From: Lotus japonicus
Lineage: Eukaryota; Streptophyta; Magnoliopsida; Fabales; Fabaceae
Length of the DNA: 64,000 bases
Assembly: GCF_012489685.1 (NCBI RefSeq)
Contig: NC_080044.1
Location: 23,912,369 to 23,976,368 of the forward strand
Direction of reading: 5' to 3'
Shown here: piece after piece, positions 47,484 to 59,164 of the stretch
How positions within the stretch are numbered: position 1 is the first letter of the stretch
Layout: each line of letters opens with the position of its first letter
Position numbers and translations under genes: made by a program
Notes under the pieces: model-generated
What the model was told of the DNA's origin: nothing
Database searches by the model: none
What the model saw: the letters and a program-made list of their open reading frames with translations, nothing else

Positions 47484-50357
47484 TCATACTGGACAAAAGT
47501 CCATATTCAGATTTTTCAGAATGAAATTAAATCTATCATCTGCTAAGGGCTTTGTAAAGATATCTGCCCATTGATGGTCAGTATCAACAAACTTCATAAG
47601 AAGTACGCCCTTCTGAACATAGTCTCTAATAAAATGATACTTTACCTCAATGTGTTTTTCCCTTGAGTGTAAGATAGGATTCTTACTCAGTGAGATTGCA
47701 GCAGTGTTATCACAATAGATTGGGATGTTGCTCTCAAGGATTTGATAATCCTCCAGCTGATGTTTCATCCAGAGCATCTGAGTGCTGCAAATGACTGCTG
47801 AGATGTATTCTGCCTCTGCAGTGGAAAGTGCAATGGTTGATTGTCTCTTGCTTGCCCATGAGACTAAGTTACTTCCCAGAAATTGACAATTTCCAGAAGT
47901 GTTTTTTCTCTCAGTTCTATCTCCAGCATAATCAGCATCACAGTAACCTGAAAGCTTATACTCTGATGTTTTCTTATACATCAAGCCAAGGTTAGTGGTA
48001 CCTTTCAGATATCTCAGGATCCTCTTAACAGCAGTTAAGTGGGTTTCCCTCGGATCTGATTGGAAGCGAGCACACAGATAAACACTAAACAGAATACCTG
48101 GCCTAGATGCAGTTAAGTATAGAAGTGATCCTATCATACCACGATAAAGCTTCTGACAAACTTTACCACTTGCATCTTCTTTCTCCAGGATGCATGTAGG
48201 ATGCATTGGAGTCTTAGCTATTGTAGATTCTGTCATGTTGAACTTCTTCAGAAGTTCTTTAGTGTACTTGCTCTGATGGATGTAGGTTCCTTCTGGTGTT
48301 TGATCAACTTGTATACCCAGAAAGTACTTTAGTTCTCCCATCATACTCATTTCAAATTCAGCCTGCATCATCTCAGAAAACTCTTTGCATAGAGATGGAT
48401 TAGCTGATCCAAATATAATATCATCAACATAAATTTGCACAATTAAGATATCATCTTTATAAGTTTTGCAAAAGAGAGTTGTATCTACTTTACCCCTTAC
48501 AAAATTATTTTCCAGAAGGAATGAGCTGAGTCTCTCATACCATGCTCTGGGAGCTTGCTTCAGACCATAGAGAGATTTCTTCAATTTGAAAACATGGTCA
48601 GGGTTCTTCTCATCTTCAAAACCTGGAGGTTGATGAACATAGACTTCCTCTGAGATGTAACCATTTAGGAAGGCGCTCTTAACATCCATCTGATGAAGAA
48701 TTATATTGTGATTCACTAAGAATGAGATCAGTAGTCTGATAGCTTCCAGTCTTGCAACCGGAGCAAACGTTTCAGTATAATCTATTCCTTCTTGCTGACT
48801 GTAGCCTTGAGCAACTAGCCTTGCCTTGTTTCTGACTACATCTCCTTTCTCATTCAGCTTGTTTCTGAAAACCCATTTGGTTCCGATCACGTGAACGCTT
48901 TGAGGTTTCTTCACTAGGCTCCAAACATCGTTCTTTGAAAATTGATTCAGTTCTTCTTCCATAGCCAGAATCCAGTCCTTGTCTTGAAGAGCTTCATCAA
49001 TTAAGGACACTAATCCTTTCAGACTGAGTAGAGTCTCTTCAGAGGGTCTGAAGGCTGATCTGGTTCTGACTGCTTCATCTTTGTTACCCAGAATCAATTC
49101 CTTAGGATGAGACGCAGTGATTCTGCTCTTCTTCTGAGGTTGTGAATCAGAGGGACCAGCTTCTTCTGGTTCATCTTGCTCTGGCTCAGCTTCCTCTGGA
49201 GCTTTGCCTTTGTCAGGAACATTTATGCTTAAATCTGCAAACTTTTCAACTAGCTTTGACTGATCAGAGTCAAGCTTATCATCAAATCTAACATGAATAG
49301 ATTCTTCAATAGTTTTAGCATCGGTATTATAAAATCTGAAACCTTTAGATCGATCAGAGTAACCAAATAATAAACATTTAGAAGATTTAGCATCAAACTT
49401 ATGCAATCTATCCTTAGTGTTTAGAACATAGTAAACACAACCAAAAGGATAAAAATAAGAAATGTTGGGTTTTATATTCTTCCACAATTCATAAGGAGTC
49501 TTTTTCATAATTGGTCTCACAGAGATTCTATTCTGAATGTAACATGCTGTGTTTACTGCCTCTGCCCAAAAGTGCTTTGCCATGCCAGTTTCTTGGAGCA
49601 TGGTTCTAGCCATCTCCTGAAGAGTTCTGTTCTTCCTCTCAACAACACCATTTTGTTGTGGAGTTCTAGGACAAGAGAAATCATGTGCAATTCCATAGTA
49701 ATCAAACAGACTCTCAAACTTGTCATTCTCAAACTCTCCACCATGGTCACTTCTGACACGCACAATCCTACAAGCCTTCTCGTTTTGCACTTGGGCTATG
49801 AAGGTAGAGAACATAGAATGAGACTCATCCTTGCGGGAAAGGAATTTTACCCATGTCCAGCGGCTATAGTCGTCAACAATGACCATCCCATATCTTTTGC
49901 CACCTATAGACTCAGTTTTCACTGGTCCAAACAGGTCGATATGCAGAAGTTCCAACTGCCTTGAGGTAGAGACAACATTCTTTGCCTTGAAAGGGACTTT
50001 TGTGAATTTTCCTTTCTAACATGCTTCACAAAGAGCATCTGAAGAGAACTTCAGAGCGGGTAAGCTCCTGACAAGGTTGAGCTTACTCAGCTGAGAAATC
50101 ATTCTCAGTCTGGCATGCCCTAACCGTCTATGCCATACCCATTGCTCCTCATTAACAGAAAGAAGACACTTCACATTCTGAGATTCCAACTCAGATAATC
50201 TGATCTTATAAATGTTGTTCTTGCTCTTGTTGTTAAACAGAACAGAGCCATCGATCTGACTTACAACCCTGCAAGACTTTTGATTGAAGATAACATCATA
50301 ACCCTTGTCAGCTAATTGACTTATAGACAATAAGTTGTGAGTTAAGCCGTCTACCAA
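47484..50357 (-). pseudogene. Sirevirus pol: integrase, reverse transcriptase, RNase H
   Basis: One frame from 50357 to 47484 has a single stop, TAG 50016-50018. First come the integrase HHCC zinc region (WHRRLGHARL...CEAC, 50160-50020) and the core with D-D-35-E (HIDLFG, VRSDHGGEFEN, NGVVERKNRT at 49937, 49746 and 49640). RT follows with FAPVARLEAIRLL, MDVKSAFLNG, SLYGLKQAPRAWY and the catalytic YVDDI (about 48420). RNase H follows with CDADYAGD, TAEAEYI and the closing ADIFTKPLADDRF. The 823 codons downstream of the stop are uninterrupted. Protease lies upstream in another frame. Confidence 0.95.
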
Positions 50358-51215
50358 TAAAACATTATCAATGCATGGACTATTATCAACACAAATAGTA
50401 CCAGTACCAACAAATTTACCCTTCTCGTTGCCACCAAAGCCAACTTCGCCTCCAGCTTAAGTTTTAGCTCTTGGAACATACGCCTTTCTCCCGTCATGTG
50501 ACGCGAGCATCCACTGTCCAGATACCATGATTGGTGTTTCAGTGGAGCTATCAAGGATATCTGCAACATAGATAATCTTATCCTTAGGTACCCACTTTTT
50601 GGGTCTTCTCTTGTTAGTTACCTCAGAGGTTCTGATCACCTTGGGTTTCTCAACATGATAGTTTAAAGGAATTTTAGCATGATATTTAGACATGGAGAAA
50701 GTTCCCTTTTTGAGAGGGGGGTTAGTAACTTTAACAGGTAATGGTTCAGGCAATATAGTACCAGAGGGTACAAAATGTTCATACAAGGATTTAGCATTAG
50801 GCATAGGAGGCTCATTTCTACTGGGTCTAGAATAGCCAATGTCATACATTCCATTTCTGCTTACGCCATAGATCATTGAAGCCATTAAGCTTCTGTCTAC
50901 GCTTTTAGCCAGGAATCTTTGAAGGGATTTTTCATATTTAGATTCATTCTTACTATTAGAGGCATCACAAGCAACCACTTCTTCTAGCTTAGCAATCTGG
51001 TTCTTAAACACAGAGTTGGAATTCACTAAAGAATGATTATTATTTTTCAATTCAGAAATAATTTTCTCATGTTCAAAAGAAGTCTTAGAAGCAGCAGAGA
51101 AATCCTTTTTCAACTTTCTATGCTTAGTCAATAAAGAGTTATACTTATCCATAATATGAGACAAAACATGTTTTAGTTCAGAGGTTGAGAAAGAAGCGAA
51201 TACCTCATTTTTCAT
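50351..51215 (-). pseudogene. Sirevirus gag C-terminal region and protease, frameshifted
   Basis: 51210-50530 encodes a Sirevirus gag-pol linker (NEVFASFSTSELKHVLSHIM, ending ILDSSTETP). The protease motif YLDSGCSRHMTGERRM (about 50525-50480) is in a second frame. The following GGEVGFGGNEKGKFVG (about 50455-50405) is in a third that joins pol. So at least two small indels lie near 50540 and 50455, and another at the A-run near 51206. All would prevent a continuous Gag-Pol. Confidence 0.8.
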
Positions 51216-52368
51216 CGTCTGAGTTAGGATCTTCCTCTGATGCTGAGTCAGAGTTAGTTGCATCTTTTGACTCTGCTTCTTTGTCTTTGACAATAGCCAT
51301 GAGTCCTTGAACTTCACCATCAGAATCAACATCCTCTGACTCTGATTCATCAAAAGTCACCATCATACTTTTCTTTGTTTTGAAGTGCTTCTTTGGCTTC
51401 TTGTCCTTTTTCAGCTTTGGACAGTCACTCTTGTAGTGCCATGATTCTTTGCATTCGAAACATGTGTCTTCCTTGACTGAGGACTTCTTCTGGCCTGATG
51501 AGGATTCAAACTTTCCTTTGGCCTTTCCAGAGCCTCTGTACTTGCTCTGCCTGTGCTTCTAGATACGATTGAGCCTTTTGGAGATCAGAGTCAGCTCATC
51601 TTCATCAGAATCTTCTGATGCTTCTTCAGATTCTTCTGCTTCAGCTTGGAGAGCTTTTGACTTCTCAGATTTAGACTTCTCAGATTTGGATTTCAAAGCT
51701 ATAGACTTCTTCCTCAGATCCTGCATTTCTGAGCGCTTTAGTTCATGGCTTTTCAGTATGCTGATGAGTTCTTCTAAACTCATATGCTCAACATCTCTTG
51801 TAAGCTCTATTGAAGTCACTAAAGGCATCCAGCTTTCAGGAAGACTACGAATGACCCTTATGACATGATCTTTTGTAGTGTAGCTTTTGTTGAGAGGTCT
51901 TATTCCAGCTACATGCAACTGAAATCTGGAAAACATATCCTCGATGGATTCGTTAGGTTCCATGATGAAGGATTCATATTTCTGGATCAAGGACAGCGCA
52001 TTTGATTCTTTCACTTTCTTGTTTCCTTCATGGGACATTTTCAAGGATTCAAAGATACCCTTGGCAAACTCACGATCTGTAATCTTCTGGTACTCTTCAT
52101 AGGAAATAGCACTAAGAAGAATAGCTCTAGCTTTGTGGTGCTGTGAGTAAAGCTTCTTTTGCTCAGCAGTCATCTCTGATCTGGAGATCTTCTTGCCATC
52201 AGCATCAACTGGACGCTCGTAGCCATCCACAATGATATCCTAGAGATCTGCGTCGAAACCCAGAAAGAAACTTTCTATTCTGTCTTTCCAATATTCGAAC
52301 CTTTGACCATCGAACATAGGAGGCTTTGCATTGTAACCGTCTTTTTGCGTTTCACTGGTGGTGGCCAT
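51206..52368 (-). pseudogene. Sirevirus gag with two nonsense codons
   Basis: ATG 52368 begins the capsid-like region (FDGQRFEYWKDRIESFF). TAG at 52240-52242 stops it after 42 residues, and the same frame continues with the copia UBN2/gag domain (SMEDMFSR-type helix FSRFQLHVAGIRPLNKSYTT). A second TAG at 51559-51561 precedes the zinc knuckle CFECKESWHYKSDC, which fits CX2CX4HX4C. An acidic Ser-rich tail follows. The start is chosen because it lies 58 bases inside the primer site and matches usual gag starts. Confidence 0.85.
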
Positions 52369-52425
52369 TTGTTTTTCACACCGGCCCGGATCACTGAACA
52401 TTGTTAGGTGTGGTAATCAGAACTT

Positions 52426-52439
52426 GCGCTCTGATACCA
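52426..52439 (-). other. Sirevirus primer-binding site
   Basis: The minus strand reads TGGTATCAGAGCGC immediately after the 5' LTR, complementary to the 3' end of initiator-Met tRNA. Confidence 0.9.
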
Positions 52440-52441
52440 AT

Positions 52442-53653
52442 TGACGGTATGAAAAACGGTAGAAAGGGGGGGGGTTTGAATAGCGTTTTCAGAATAAAAC
52501 TTCCCACTTAAGATTTTGACAAATCTTTCGAGACACAAGTAAAGTGCTTAAGATAAGAGATGAGAAAAGCACACAAGGATTTTATCCTGGTTCACTTGAT
52601 GAATCACTCAAGCTAGTCCAGTCCACCCGCGAAGGTGATTTCTTCCTTCTTAGAATGAAGGCAATTCACTAACCAGAGATTTGTTACAACTGCACTTGAA
52701 ACCTACAAGTGACTAACAATACACTGACTTAGCTCACACTAAGATTCACTCTCTTAGTCTTCTCTAGGATCCGATCAACCTTGATCTCCTAAAGGTAAAC
52801 TAAACAACTGTTTAAAGAATATTGTTTACAAAGAAGTTGCTTCTTAAAAGGTTGTAGTAAACACAATGAATTCGATGAAGAAAGATTGCTAAGAAGATTT
52901 GAATATTGCTTGCGCGTATAAGTTTCTTCCACCGCATCTTTCAGTCTTCAGCCTCTATATATACTCCAAGGATTAGGGTTTGAACATTGCATGGGAACGC
53001 TACCATTGGAGGGCAGATCTGTGATTTCCAGCTTCTGCTGTGGCTGAGAATGTTAGGTTAGGTCGTCAGGATAGTACACTTGCTTTTGTACTTTGGATAG
53101 TGACGTGACCTTTAACCTTGTTGACTTCTGATCAGAGGAATGCTTTGTGTTGGAACTTGTGAAGCTTGTTGATCAGAGTCAGAGGGAAGCATGGATCCTC
53201 TGACCGTTGTACCTTCTGATTCTGAACTCAGAGGAGAAGTACTTGGTCTTTAGAGCCAGTTTGCTTCTGCACTTCAGAGTCTCCACTTTTCAGCTTCTGG
53301 ATCTTCCGAGTCTTCTAAACCATCAGAGCTTCTGAACCTTCAGAGTGTCTGAGTTATCAGAACGTCTGGATCTTCAGAACTTCAAGTGAGCTGAGTCCAT
53401 ATCAGAGCTTGATTAACTTCAGATCTTCTGAGGCTTTTCTACTGTTCAGATTGAACATAGAGATTGCGAAAGCGTTGCAAGGATTACTCTTTAAGAAAAT
53501 GCTTCTGATTTGTGTGAGATTATGTCAAGGTCAGAGCCTGTTAAGAGCACACTCAGAAAACACGTTAGAGTACCATAATTGTTCATACTAAAACGTTAAC
53601 TTGTAATCATCAAAACATAGAGTTGTACTACCCGATCAAAACTTGATCTTACA
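52442..53653 (-). repeat. 5' LTR of the Sirevirus (1212 bp)
   Basis: The minus strand runs from TGTAAGATC (53653) to the end at 52442 (reverse complement of TGACGGTATGAAAAACGG). It is intact and is the reference for the broken copy at 39515-42784. It contains a TATA-like TATATATAGAGG (minus strand, about 52960) and many TCTGAAG/CAGA motifs. Confidence 0.9.
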
Positions 53654-53801
53654 CCAACTACTCACTTAAAACCTAAAACCCTTATTTATCTATATCACAT
53701 AATCACTTAATTATCTGATAAAACCACTTAATTACCATATATCATAATAATAATTAAAATAAAATAATAAATAACATAATAACGGAAAATGGGGTGTTAC
53801 A

Positions 53802-54260
53802 AGTATCTATGACATATGAGGTATTTGTTAGTCAAATAAACCAAAGTGGGTTAGCGTAGTGGTTCAACACTTCGTCAATTAAAAAACAAGTGGTTGAGAT
53901 TTGGTTCTCAACTCTTGTGAATGGAAAAAAAACCCATTGAGTAGCCTCCTACCGTGTAGTACATTAACAGTGAGGCGAGAGATTAATCTCATGACTATCG
54001 GTTGTATGGATAACTAGGATAACACGTAAAAAGTATGTTGGTAAAGTTTTTTTTTTTTGAAAAGGGGTTAAGTTTTTTTTTTTGAACTAGAAAAAGGGTT
54101 AAGTCAAAATACACTTTATTGATAATAATTAGATTTTTAATCCAATATCTTATAGAATTATAAATGCTGATTTTTTTTTTATTTCAAAAAAAATAAATGT
54201 TGATTTTTAATTAGAAATTAAAATTATTTTAAACGAATTATGAATGTGCTTATTTTTTGA
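53802..54260 (+). repeat. Segmental duplication, copy 1 (pairs with 59250-59295 plus 63218-63560)
   Basis: GACATATGAGGTATTTGTTA, the SINE, TTAAACGAATTATGAATGTG and the intervening AT-rich sequence match the second copy throughout with scattered substitutions and indels. It leads into the promoter region of the zinc-finger pseudogene. Confidence 0.75.
53848..54030 (+). mobile_element. tRNA-derived SINE, second family, copy 1
   Basis: GGTTAGCGTAGTGGTTCAAC is a near-consensus pol III A box and GATTTGGTTCTCAACTC a B box. The body includes GTGTAGTACATTAACAGTGA and GAGATTAATCTCATGACTAT. A second copy lies at 63225-63400. Because both lie inside the segmental duplication they are paralogous, not independent insertions. 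Confidence 0.65.
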
Positions 54261-54920
54261 AATGTTTTCTCTTTTACATATATACTTTTTAAAAATGAAT
54301 TTCACATTTCTAATTTTTCAAAATTTTCCTTTTAATTTGTATTTTTAATTAACTTAATTTTAAAACATTCAACAAGGACTATAATTTGCAAGTCATGCTT
54401 TATAGGTACCTAATTTTCACAATTTTTAAATCCTAACTAACTGAATGAATCTATTTTACTTATTCCTGATAATGATGATAATTTCATCGGCACATGCTAA
54501 TAATGATCAAAGTTATGTAATTATCGGACGTTTAGGATACATTAATGGCGTATTTTTTATTCACTTAATGGAATTCAAATAGGTTTCATTTTAATTCAGG
54601 GGGATACGCGTCCAATTTTAACAACTGTAATCCTAGTAGAACACCAGTTTAAATGCTACTTAACATGTTTTGCTCTAAATATCTAATTTTGAAAAGATTT
54701 GTTTTGGCAAATATAATTTTGAAAAGATTTTATTCTAATTATCTTTTGATCTCCTTAGCCGATGCCAAGGGCTTCATTTTCGAAAACCCAAATACTTCTT
54801 TTAAGATTAATCTTCTATCTTTCTCTTTGGTGTTAACCCCAAAACAAGATTAGAGAGAAACAGAGTTAGAGTTAGAGACTCTGGCTCTTTGTATTCCATC
54901 TCCTCTTTGCACTCTATTTG
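54261..54920. promoter_or_regulatory. Upstream region of the C2H2 pseudogene
   Basis: AT-rich, with TCCTAACTAACTGAATGAAT and TTCATCGGCACATGCTAATA that recur in altered form near 57690-57815 and 59145-59165. This shows that the promoter region has been copied in the cluster. No clear TATA is assigned. Confidence 0.4.
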
Positions 54921-55637
54921 ATGGAAGAAATCAAGAAACCGATGGAGGAGGATAACAATCTTGCTCTATTTTCATGGAATAATGGGCATCATCACAAGAA
55001 CAACAACAGTGTCAATCATATTCATAGCAGCTCTTTCTCTTTGAAAGATCAAAGCTCTGAAACTTCACATCAGAACAGTAACACCAACACCAACCAAAGT
55101 GGCAGTGCTTCAACTGGATTGGGCTTAAGCATCAAGATCAAAATCAAAGGTCCTACAGCTCCTACTATAGCTGCAGCCATTTAGAATGAGCAACAACCTT
55201 GTTACGTGTGCCATATTTGCAACTAAGGGTTTACATCAGGACAAGCTCTGGGAGGACACATGGGAATCCATTCCCTCTCCATAAAGCAAGATCAAAAGGA
55301 CACAAAAGACTCTTCTTGCATTGCAAAATCCAACAACGTTAACGGCAGTAGCAGCAAACACACTTGCTCCCTTTGCGGAAAAACCTTCCCTTCCAACAAG
55401 TCCTTGTGTGGTCACATGAGGGTTCATTCTCAAAGTGTGAGGAAATCAGGAATTGAATCTCCTTTGAGATGGCATGTGTCTCATAGAAGGCCCAGATTCA
55501 GCACAAGCAGCTTATCCTACAGATTCAAAGATAGTCCTTCTTGTTTGGAATTAAATGGGTTTCAAGAAGTTGATCCTCTTATGCAAGAAGCCGCATATAC
55601 ACTCTTGTTGATGTCAAAGGGGGAATTTCGAACGTGA
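54921..55637 (+). pseudogene. C2H2 zinc-finger (ZAT-like, two fingers) with two nonsense codons
   Basis: ATG 54921 to TGA 55635 is one frame of 239 codons with stops only at TAG 55182 and TAA 55224. The N-terminus is Asn/His/Ser-rich. Then come GLGLSIKIKIKGP, finger 1 (CHIC..GFTSGQALGGHMGIH, about residues 97-117, with the plant QALGGH signature; its Lys/Cys-adjacent codon is the TAA) and finger 2 (CSLCGKTFPSNKSLCGHMRV, about 149-169). The tail has no clear EAR motif. ZAT-type proteins are nuclear transcription factors. Everything after the stops remains open, so inactivation is recent or the stops need checking in reads. Paralogue fragments: 34689-34874 and 59165-59212. Confidence 0.82.
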
Positions 55638-55815
55638 GGAGCCAAATCAGGTTGCCAGTGGTCGATCAGGTTGATTTTTTCCTCTCCAAGAAGATCAAAA
55701 TCCAAGAGCTAGTACTGTACAGACATGCTGATTGGAACGTTTTAGCTTCTTGTTAAATTGGTTTTATTCTAGGATCGATCCTTTTGTTTTATATTTTTGT
55801 ATATATTTTTAGTCC

Positions 55816-55904
55816 CTACACAATATGACTTCTGACATATTGTGTAGAATACTGTACAGTCATATTATTGTATATGTTTTTAGGCCCTACACAATATGTC
55901 AGAG
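55816..55904. repeat. CTACACAATATG inverted and direct repeats
   Basis: CTACACAATATG (55816-55827) pairs with CATATTGTGTAG (55836-55847) as an 8-base-loop hairpin. The first motif recurs directly at about 55888-55899 in the shared context CCCTACACAATATG. It sits between the zinc-finger pseudogene and the MULE pseudogene and may mark an insertion junction. Confidence 0.6.
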
Positions 55905-55929
55905 GAAGTAGACATGCTTCCGAATGATG

Positions 55930-56860
55930 AACAACTAGAGGTTGAGCATGTTCATTCGAGTGACGTGGTACACATATTGGCGACATGTGATGATCTTGTA
56001 CAAGCCGAGTAAAGATCCTTTGACATTCAAGTATGAAGCAACTGAAATTAGAAAATTTGAGTGTTCTTTCAGACTAAAGGAAGACCAAGAAAGGTGGAAG
56101 GAGGGTGGTGGTAGCAAGTTATGTGTGGTATTCACAACCATGGAGCACTAAAGACATTAGTCGGTCACACATATGTTTGTCGAATAACACATGACGAATA
56201 GAGTTTGGTTGAAGATATGGCTAAGAATGTCGTTGCACCAAGAAACATGTTGTTTTCGTTGAAAGTTCATAATCTGGGAAACTTGACTACCATCCAACAA
56301 GTGTACAGTTTTTGTCAAATAATTCATAGGTCTAAAAGGGGTCACTAACATAAATGTAACATTTGATGAAGTTGTTGACCTCGAAAAATACGTTCATTAG
56401 CACAGGCTACAAGAGGATTCAAATATGTTAAGAGATATTTTATGGACAAATCTTGATGCTATATAACTTTTCAATAGCTTCCGTACATTAGTTGTAGTTG
56501 ATAGGGTCTACATGACTAACAAGTACATTATTCCTATGCTTGGAATGGTTGGTATGATGCCAACCGGTATGAATTTCTCTATAGCCTTTGCGTACATGAT
56601 ATCAGAGCGCAGGATGACTTTATTTGGGCTTTGAGAAAAATGAAGGGCTTAATTCTTAAAAAAGAAAATTGGCCACAAGTGATTGTGATTGACAAAGACA
56701 ACGCTTTATTAAATACAATAGCTGTTGTTTTCCCTACATCAAAATATTTGCTATGTCAGTCACATTGCAAAGAATGTGAAGGCAAAGTGAAAGTTGCTTG
56801 TACATCTAAGAACGCTTTGGGATTCAGTTATGGATGCATGGAGTGACTTGGTGTGGTCTT
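55930..56860 (+). pseudogene. MULE transposase pseudogene (FAR1-like/MuDR)
   Basis: Scattered frames give, in order, CGIHNHGALKTLVGHTYVCR (56110-56170), KNVVAPRNMLFSLKV, DILWTNLDAI and LFNSFRTLVVVDRVYMTNKY (about 56440-56530; the first catalytic-type Asp), FSIAFAYMISERR, and WPQVIVIDKDNALLNTIAVV with a second Asp (about 56670-56730), then LLCQSHC. This is the MULE transposase order. Many stops and frameshifts exist, and the C-terminal catalytic Glu region and zinc finger are missing. Confidence 0.75.
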
Positions 56861-56934
56861 CGACTGTGGAAGAGTATGAAATATAAATCTCAACTCATGA
56901 CCTTCAATAGTGTGTGTGAAAGCTTTCCTTTTGA

Positions 56935-57280
56935 TGGCTTAGAGAAGGAACTTTAGACGGATTGTTTGTGGATCTGATTGCTGTGAATTGGTGGATGCTC
57001 TAAAGCGAAATAGGTACGACTTCCATGTGTATGGAAGTGCACTGTTGAACATGCATCTTCTTATCTCGTGTGACTGAGACATTCATATTCATCATGTTCT
57101 TCGTGAAGCTAATGCGCTAGTGGATTATCTCGAGCTTGGTGCGGAGTTGCAGTGCCCCATGGTAGAGTTGGATTCCCCACCTAGCTACTTATGTTTTGCC
57201 TCGTTTGGTTAGAGATTTGTTAGCTTTGTAATTTCGTTGTCTTTTATTCCCGTTCATTATTTTTTTTGTCATTAATTTGT
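56935..57280 (+). pseudogene. LINE RNase H C-terminal fragment and 3' region
   Basis: SDCCELVDALKRNRYDFHVY, then HIHHVLREANALVDYLELGA and a stop near 57210 give the last third of a LINE-type RNase H. It is followed by a T-rich 3' region. It is a close relative of the fragments at 17158 and 17490 and abuts the MULE pseudogene. Confidence 0.65.
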
Positions 57281-58110
57281 TTTTTCAGAAATTGAATTAG
57301 TTTCAAATAAATAAGTTTAATGTTTATGCTTACATATAAGTGTTCCGGGTGCCGATGCATGTGATGACTAATCTCCTGAGACTCTTAAATTATGTTAAAT
57401 GTCCGTCTCTCCCAACAAATTCTTATCTATACATACGGATCAGAAATCGACAACTAAGCAACACAACTATTTACTGATATTAGACTAGACGTTTAAGTAG
57501 CAAAATTATTTACCAACTATGCTAGACATTGTTGATACAAGAGTTTGCAATTAATGCTTTATACCTAACTTGAAATATATATTTTAAATAACTAAATTAA
57601 TTTTTTTTTGTCTTTATGAGGATATTCCACGATTAATAGTTGTAAAACTAATCTCTCACCTTAAGAGTGTTAACTAACTCAATCAATCTAAATAATTTTT
57701 TTAAGTATCAATCTAAATAACTTATTCACGATAAATTTCAAAAAAAAAACTTATTCATGATAATACTAATTCCATTGGCCATTTCAAAAAAAAAATTCAT
57801 CGGCACATTCTAAATTAACACCAAGAATTTGGTTTAACACCAAGAAGAGAAGCTAATCCTAATAAATTTATTTTCTCCTCCTTAAAAATTGCCTTACAAA
57901 ATGAGGCTTTGGATTGATTTAGTTAATTAGGGTGAGCGATGAAATTATCATTTATCACATGATAATTTGATAATTTACTAACATTTCTAACCACTAACAT
58001 TTACTTATAATTGTAAACACCAGCACGCGTGTAGTATTTCACATTTGTAATCCTAGTAAAACACCAGTTAGTTTGTGCTACTTAACTTACACAGTACGCT
58101 CAGCTTATGC
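57281..58110. other. Intergenic: SINE remnant and degenerate promoter copy
   Basis: 57345-57440 on the minus strand is the 3' half of the tRNA-derived SINE (AATTTGTTGGGAGAGAC, GAGTCTCAGGAGATTAGTCA). 57690-58090 carries weak copies of the zinc-finger upstream region (TTCATCGGCACATTCTAA, GTAATCCTAGTAAAACACCA, the latter matching GTAATCCTAGTAGAACACCA at 54629). Confidence 0.5.
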
Positions 58111-58114
58111 TTTC

Positions 58115-59010
58115 TTATAGGAACATGCCTTGGCCGTACCAAATTTGGCTCTCAAGCTTGTATGGAAATCCTTGCTCCGTCTACTGTGAAGGCCTTCGCT
58201 TGGAGATGTTTTCTTGAGGGTTCCAACCATGGATAATTGGTGAGGCGCAGAGTTATTTTAAATAAAGAAGCAGCTTTGAGTTGGTTTTGTTTGGCAAATG
58301 AGGAATCTGTTTCCCACCTCTTGCTTACTTGTAATTGCTATTGGGGATTGTGGATGCAGTGTTATAATTGGTTGGGATTCCAAACAGTGCTGCCTGCTTC
58401 AATTCGCGATCATTTTCTTCAATTTAAGTTTGGGTGGAATGAGTCTCAACATCTGGTACTTTTGTTTATTTGGTTAGATATTACTTGGACAATTTGGGGA
58501 TTAGAAATGGAATGATGTTTAGGGGAGAAAATGTTTGTTGGACTTGTGCATTGAAGCTGGTAAAATGGAGGTCTTGGCAGTTAAATAGAGCAAATATGAA
58601 AGGGTTTGAATATTCTCTTTTTGAATGGTCAACAAATCCAATGATGTGTGTGCTCGATGTAGTGCTGTGGGAATAGTACAGGAACCGGTTGAAGAAGCAT
58701 TTTCAATTTGGCTTGTTAGTGCCATGGCGTTTTATTGCTTTGTGAGGACCTACTGGTTGGGCTTATTTTATTGGGATGGGTCATGATTATTTGTTTGTGA
58801 TTCTCTTGGGCTGGTTTAGGGTTTGATTGTTGGGGCCATTTATTTACTGTGTTAAGGCTTTCATGTTTTGTGCGTGTTGAGCCTTCTAGATGGATAGTTT
58901 TGTTTGGTTTTTGCTGGAAGCTTATTTGGCTATTGCATTTTTTTTTCTTTGTATTTGGGTTTAACACCCCTTTACTAAGTGTGAATACAATATTTTGGCT
59001 TATAAAAAAA
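58115..59010 (+). pseudogene. 5'-truncated L1 LINE with zf-RVT domain and A-tail
   Basis: The zf-RVT (zinc-binding in reverse transcriptase) domain is spread over frames: LGDVFLRVPTMDN, then RRRVILNKEAALSWFCLANE and ESVSHLLLTCNCYWGLWMQC (58240-58370), with Cys and His ligands in the usual order. IRNGMMFRGENV and KLVKWRSWQLNRANMKGFEY follow. The 3' UTR ends TTTTGGCTTATAAAAAAAA at about 59012. It has frameshifts and stops. Its tail is the likely source type of the 90-bp insertion at 7181. Confidence 0.75.
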
Positions 59011-59164
59011 AACTTATCTGATTTCGATCTTTCTGATAATTAATTTTCACAACTGTAATACTCCAGTTTAAGTTGTTTTGATAAGATACAAATCTATTTT
59101 CAAAAGATTTTTATTGGTCATATAATTCTGACAAGTTTTTTTTTGCACTCTTTTTAAATCCTAA

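Larger units (their letters stand above)
39510..53658 (-). mobile_element. Sirevirus-type Ty1/copia retrotransposon with envelope-like ORF
   Basis: The element is 39515-53653 with perfect TSD CCAAC at 39510-39514 and 53654-53658. Reading the minus strand: 5' LTR 52442-53653, tRNA-Met primer site 52426-52439, gag (ATG 52368), protease, integrase, RT and RNase H (to 47484), an envelope-like ORF (47052-44299), an antisense ORF region, a polypurine tract (42785-42807) and a 3' LTR broken by another LTR. The order INT before RT fixes copia. The envelope-like ORF and the PPT context (GTCATCATCAAAAAGGAGG) fix the Sirevirus/SIRE lineage. Every ORF has stops or frameshifts, so it is not autonomous. 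Confidence 0.92.
37819..53801 (-). mobile_element. Outer solo LTR, split by a Sirevirus
   Basis: Two parts, 37819-39514 and 53659-53801 (about 1.84 kb joined), begin and end with TGTAACACC...GGTGTTACA. The minus strand reads 5' to 3' from 53801. Flanks AATAT (37814-37818) and AGTAT (53802-53806) form a 5-bp target duplication with one change. No internal domain is present, so it is a solo LTR, probably gypsy-type. A Sirevirus sits within it at target CCAAC. The same LTR family recurs, inverted, at 39803-41913. Confidence 0.85.
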
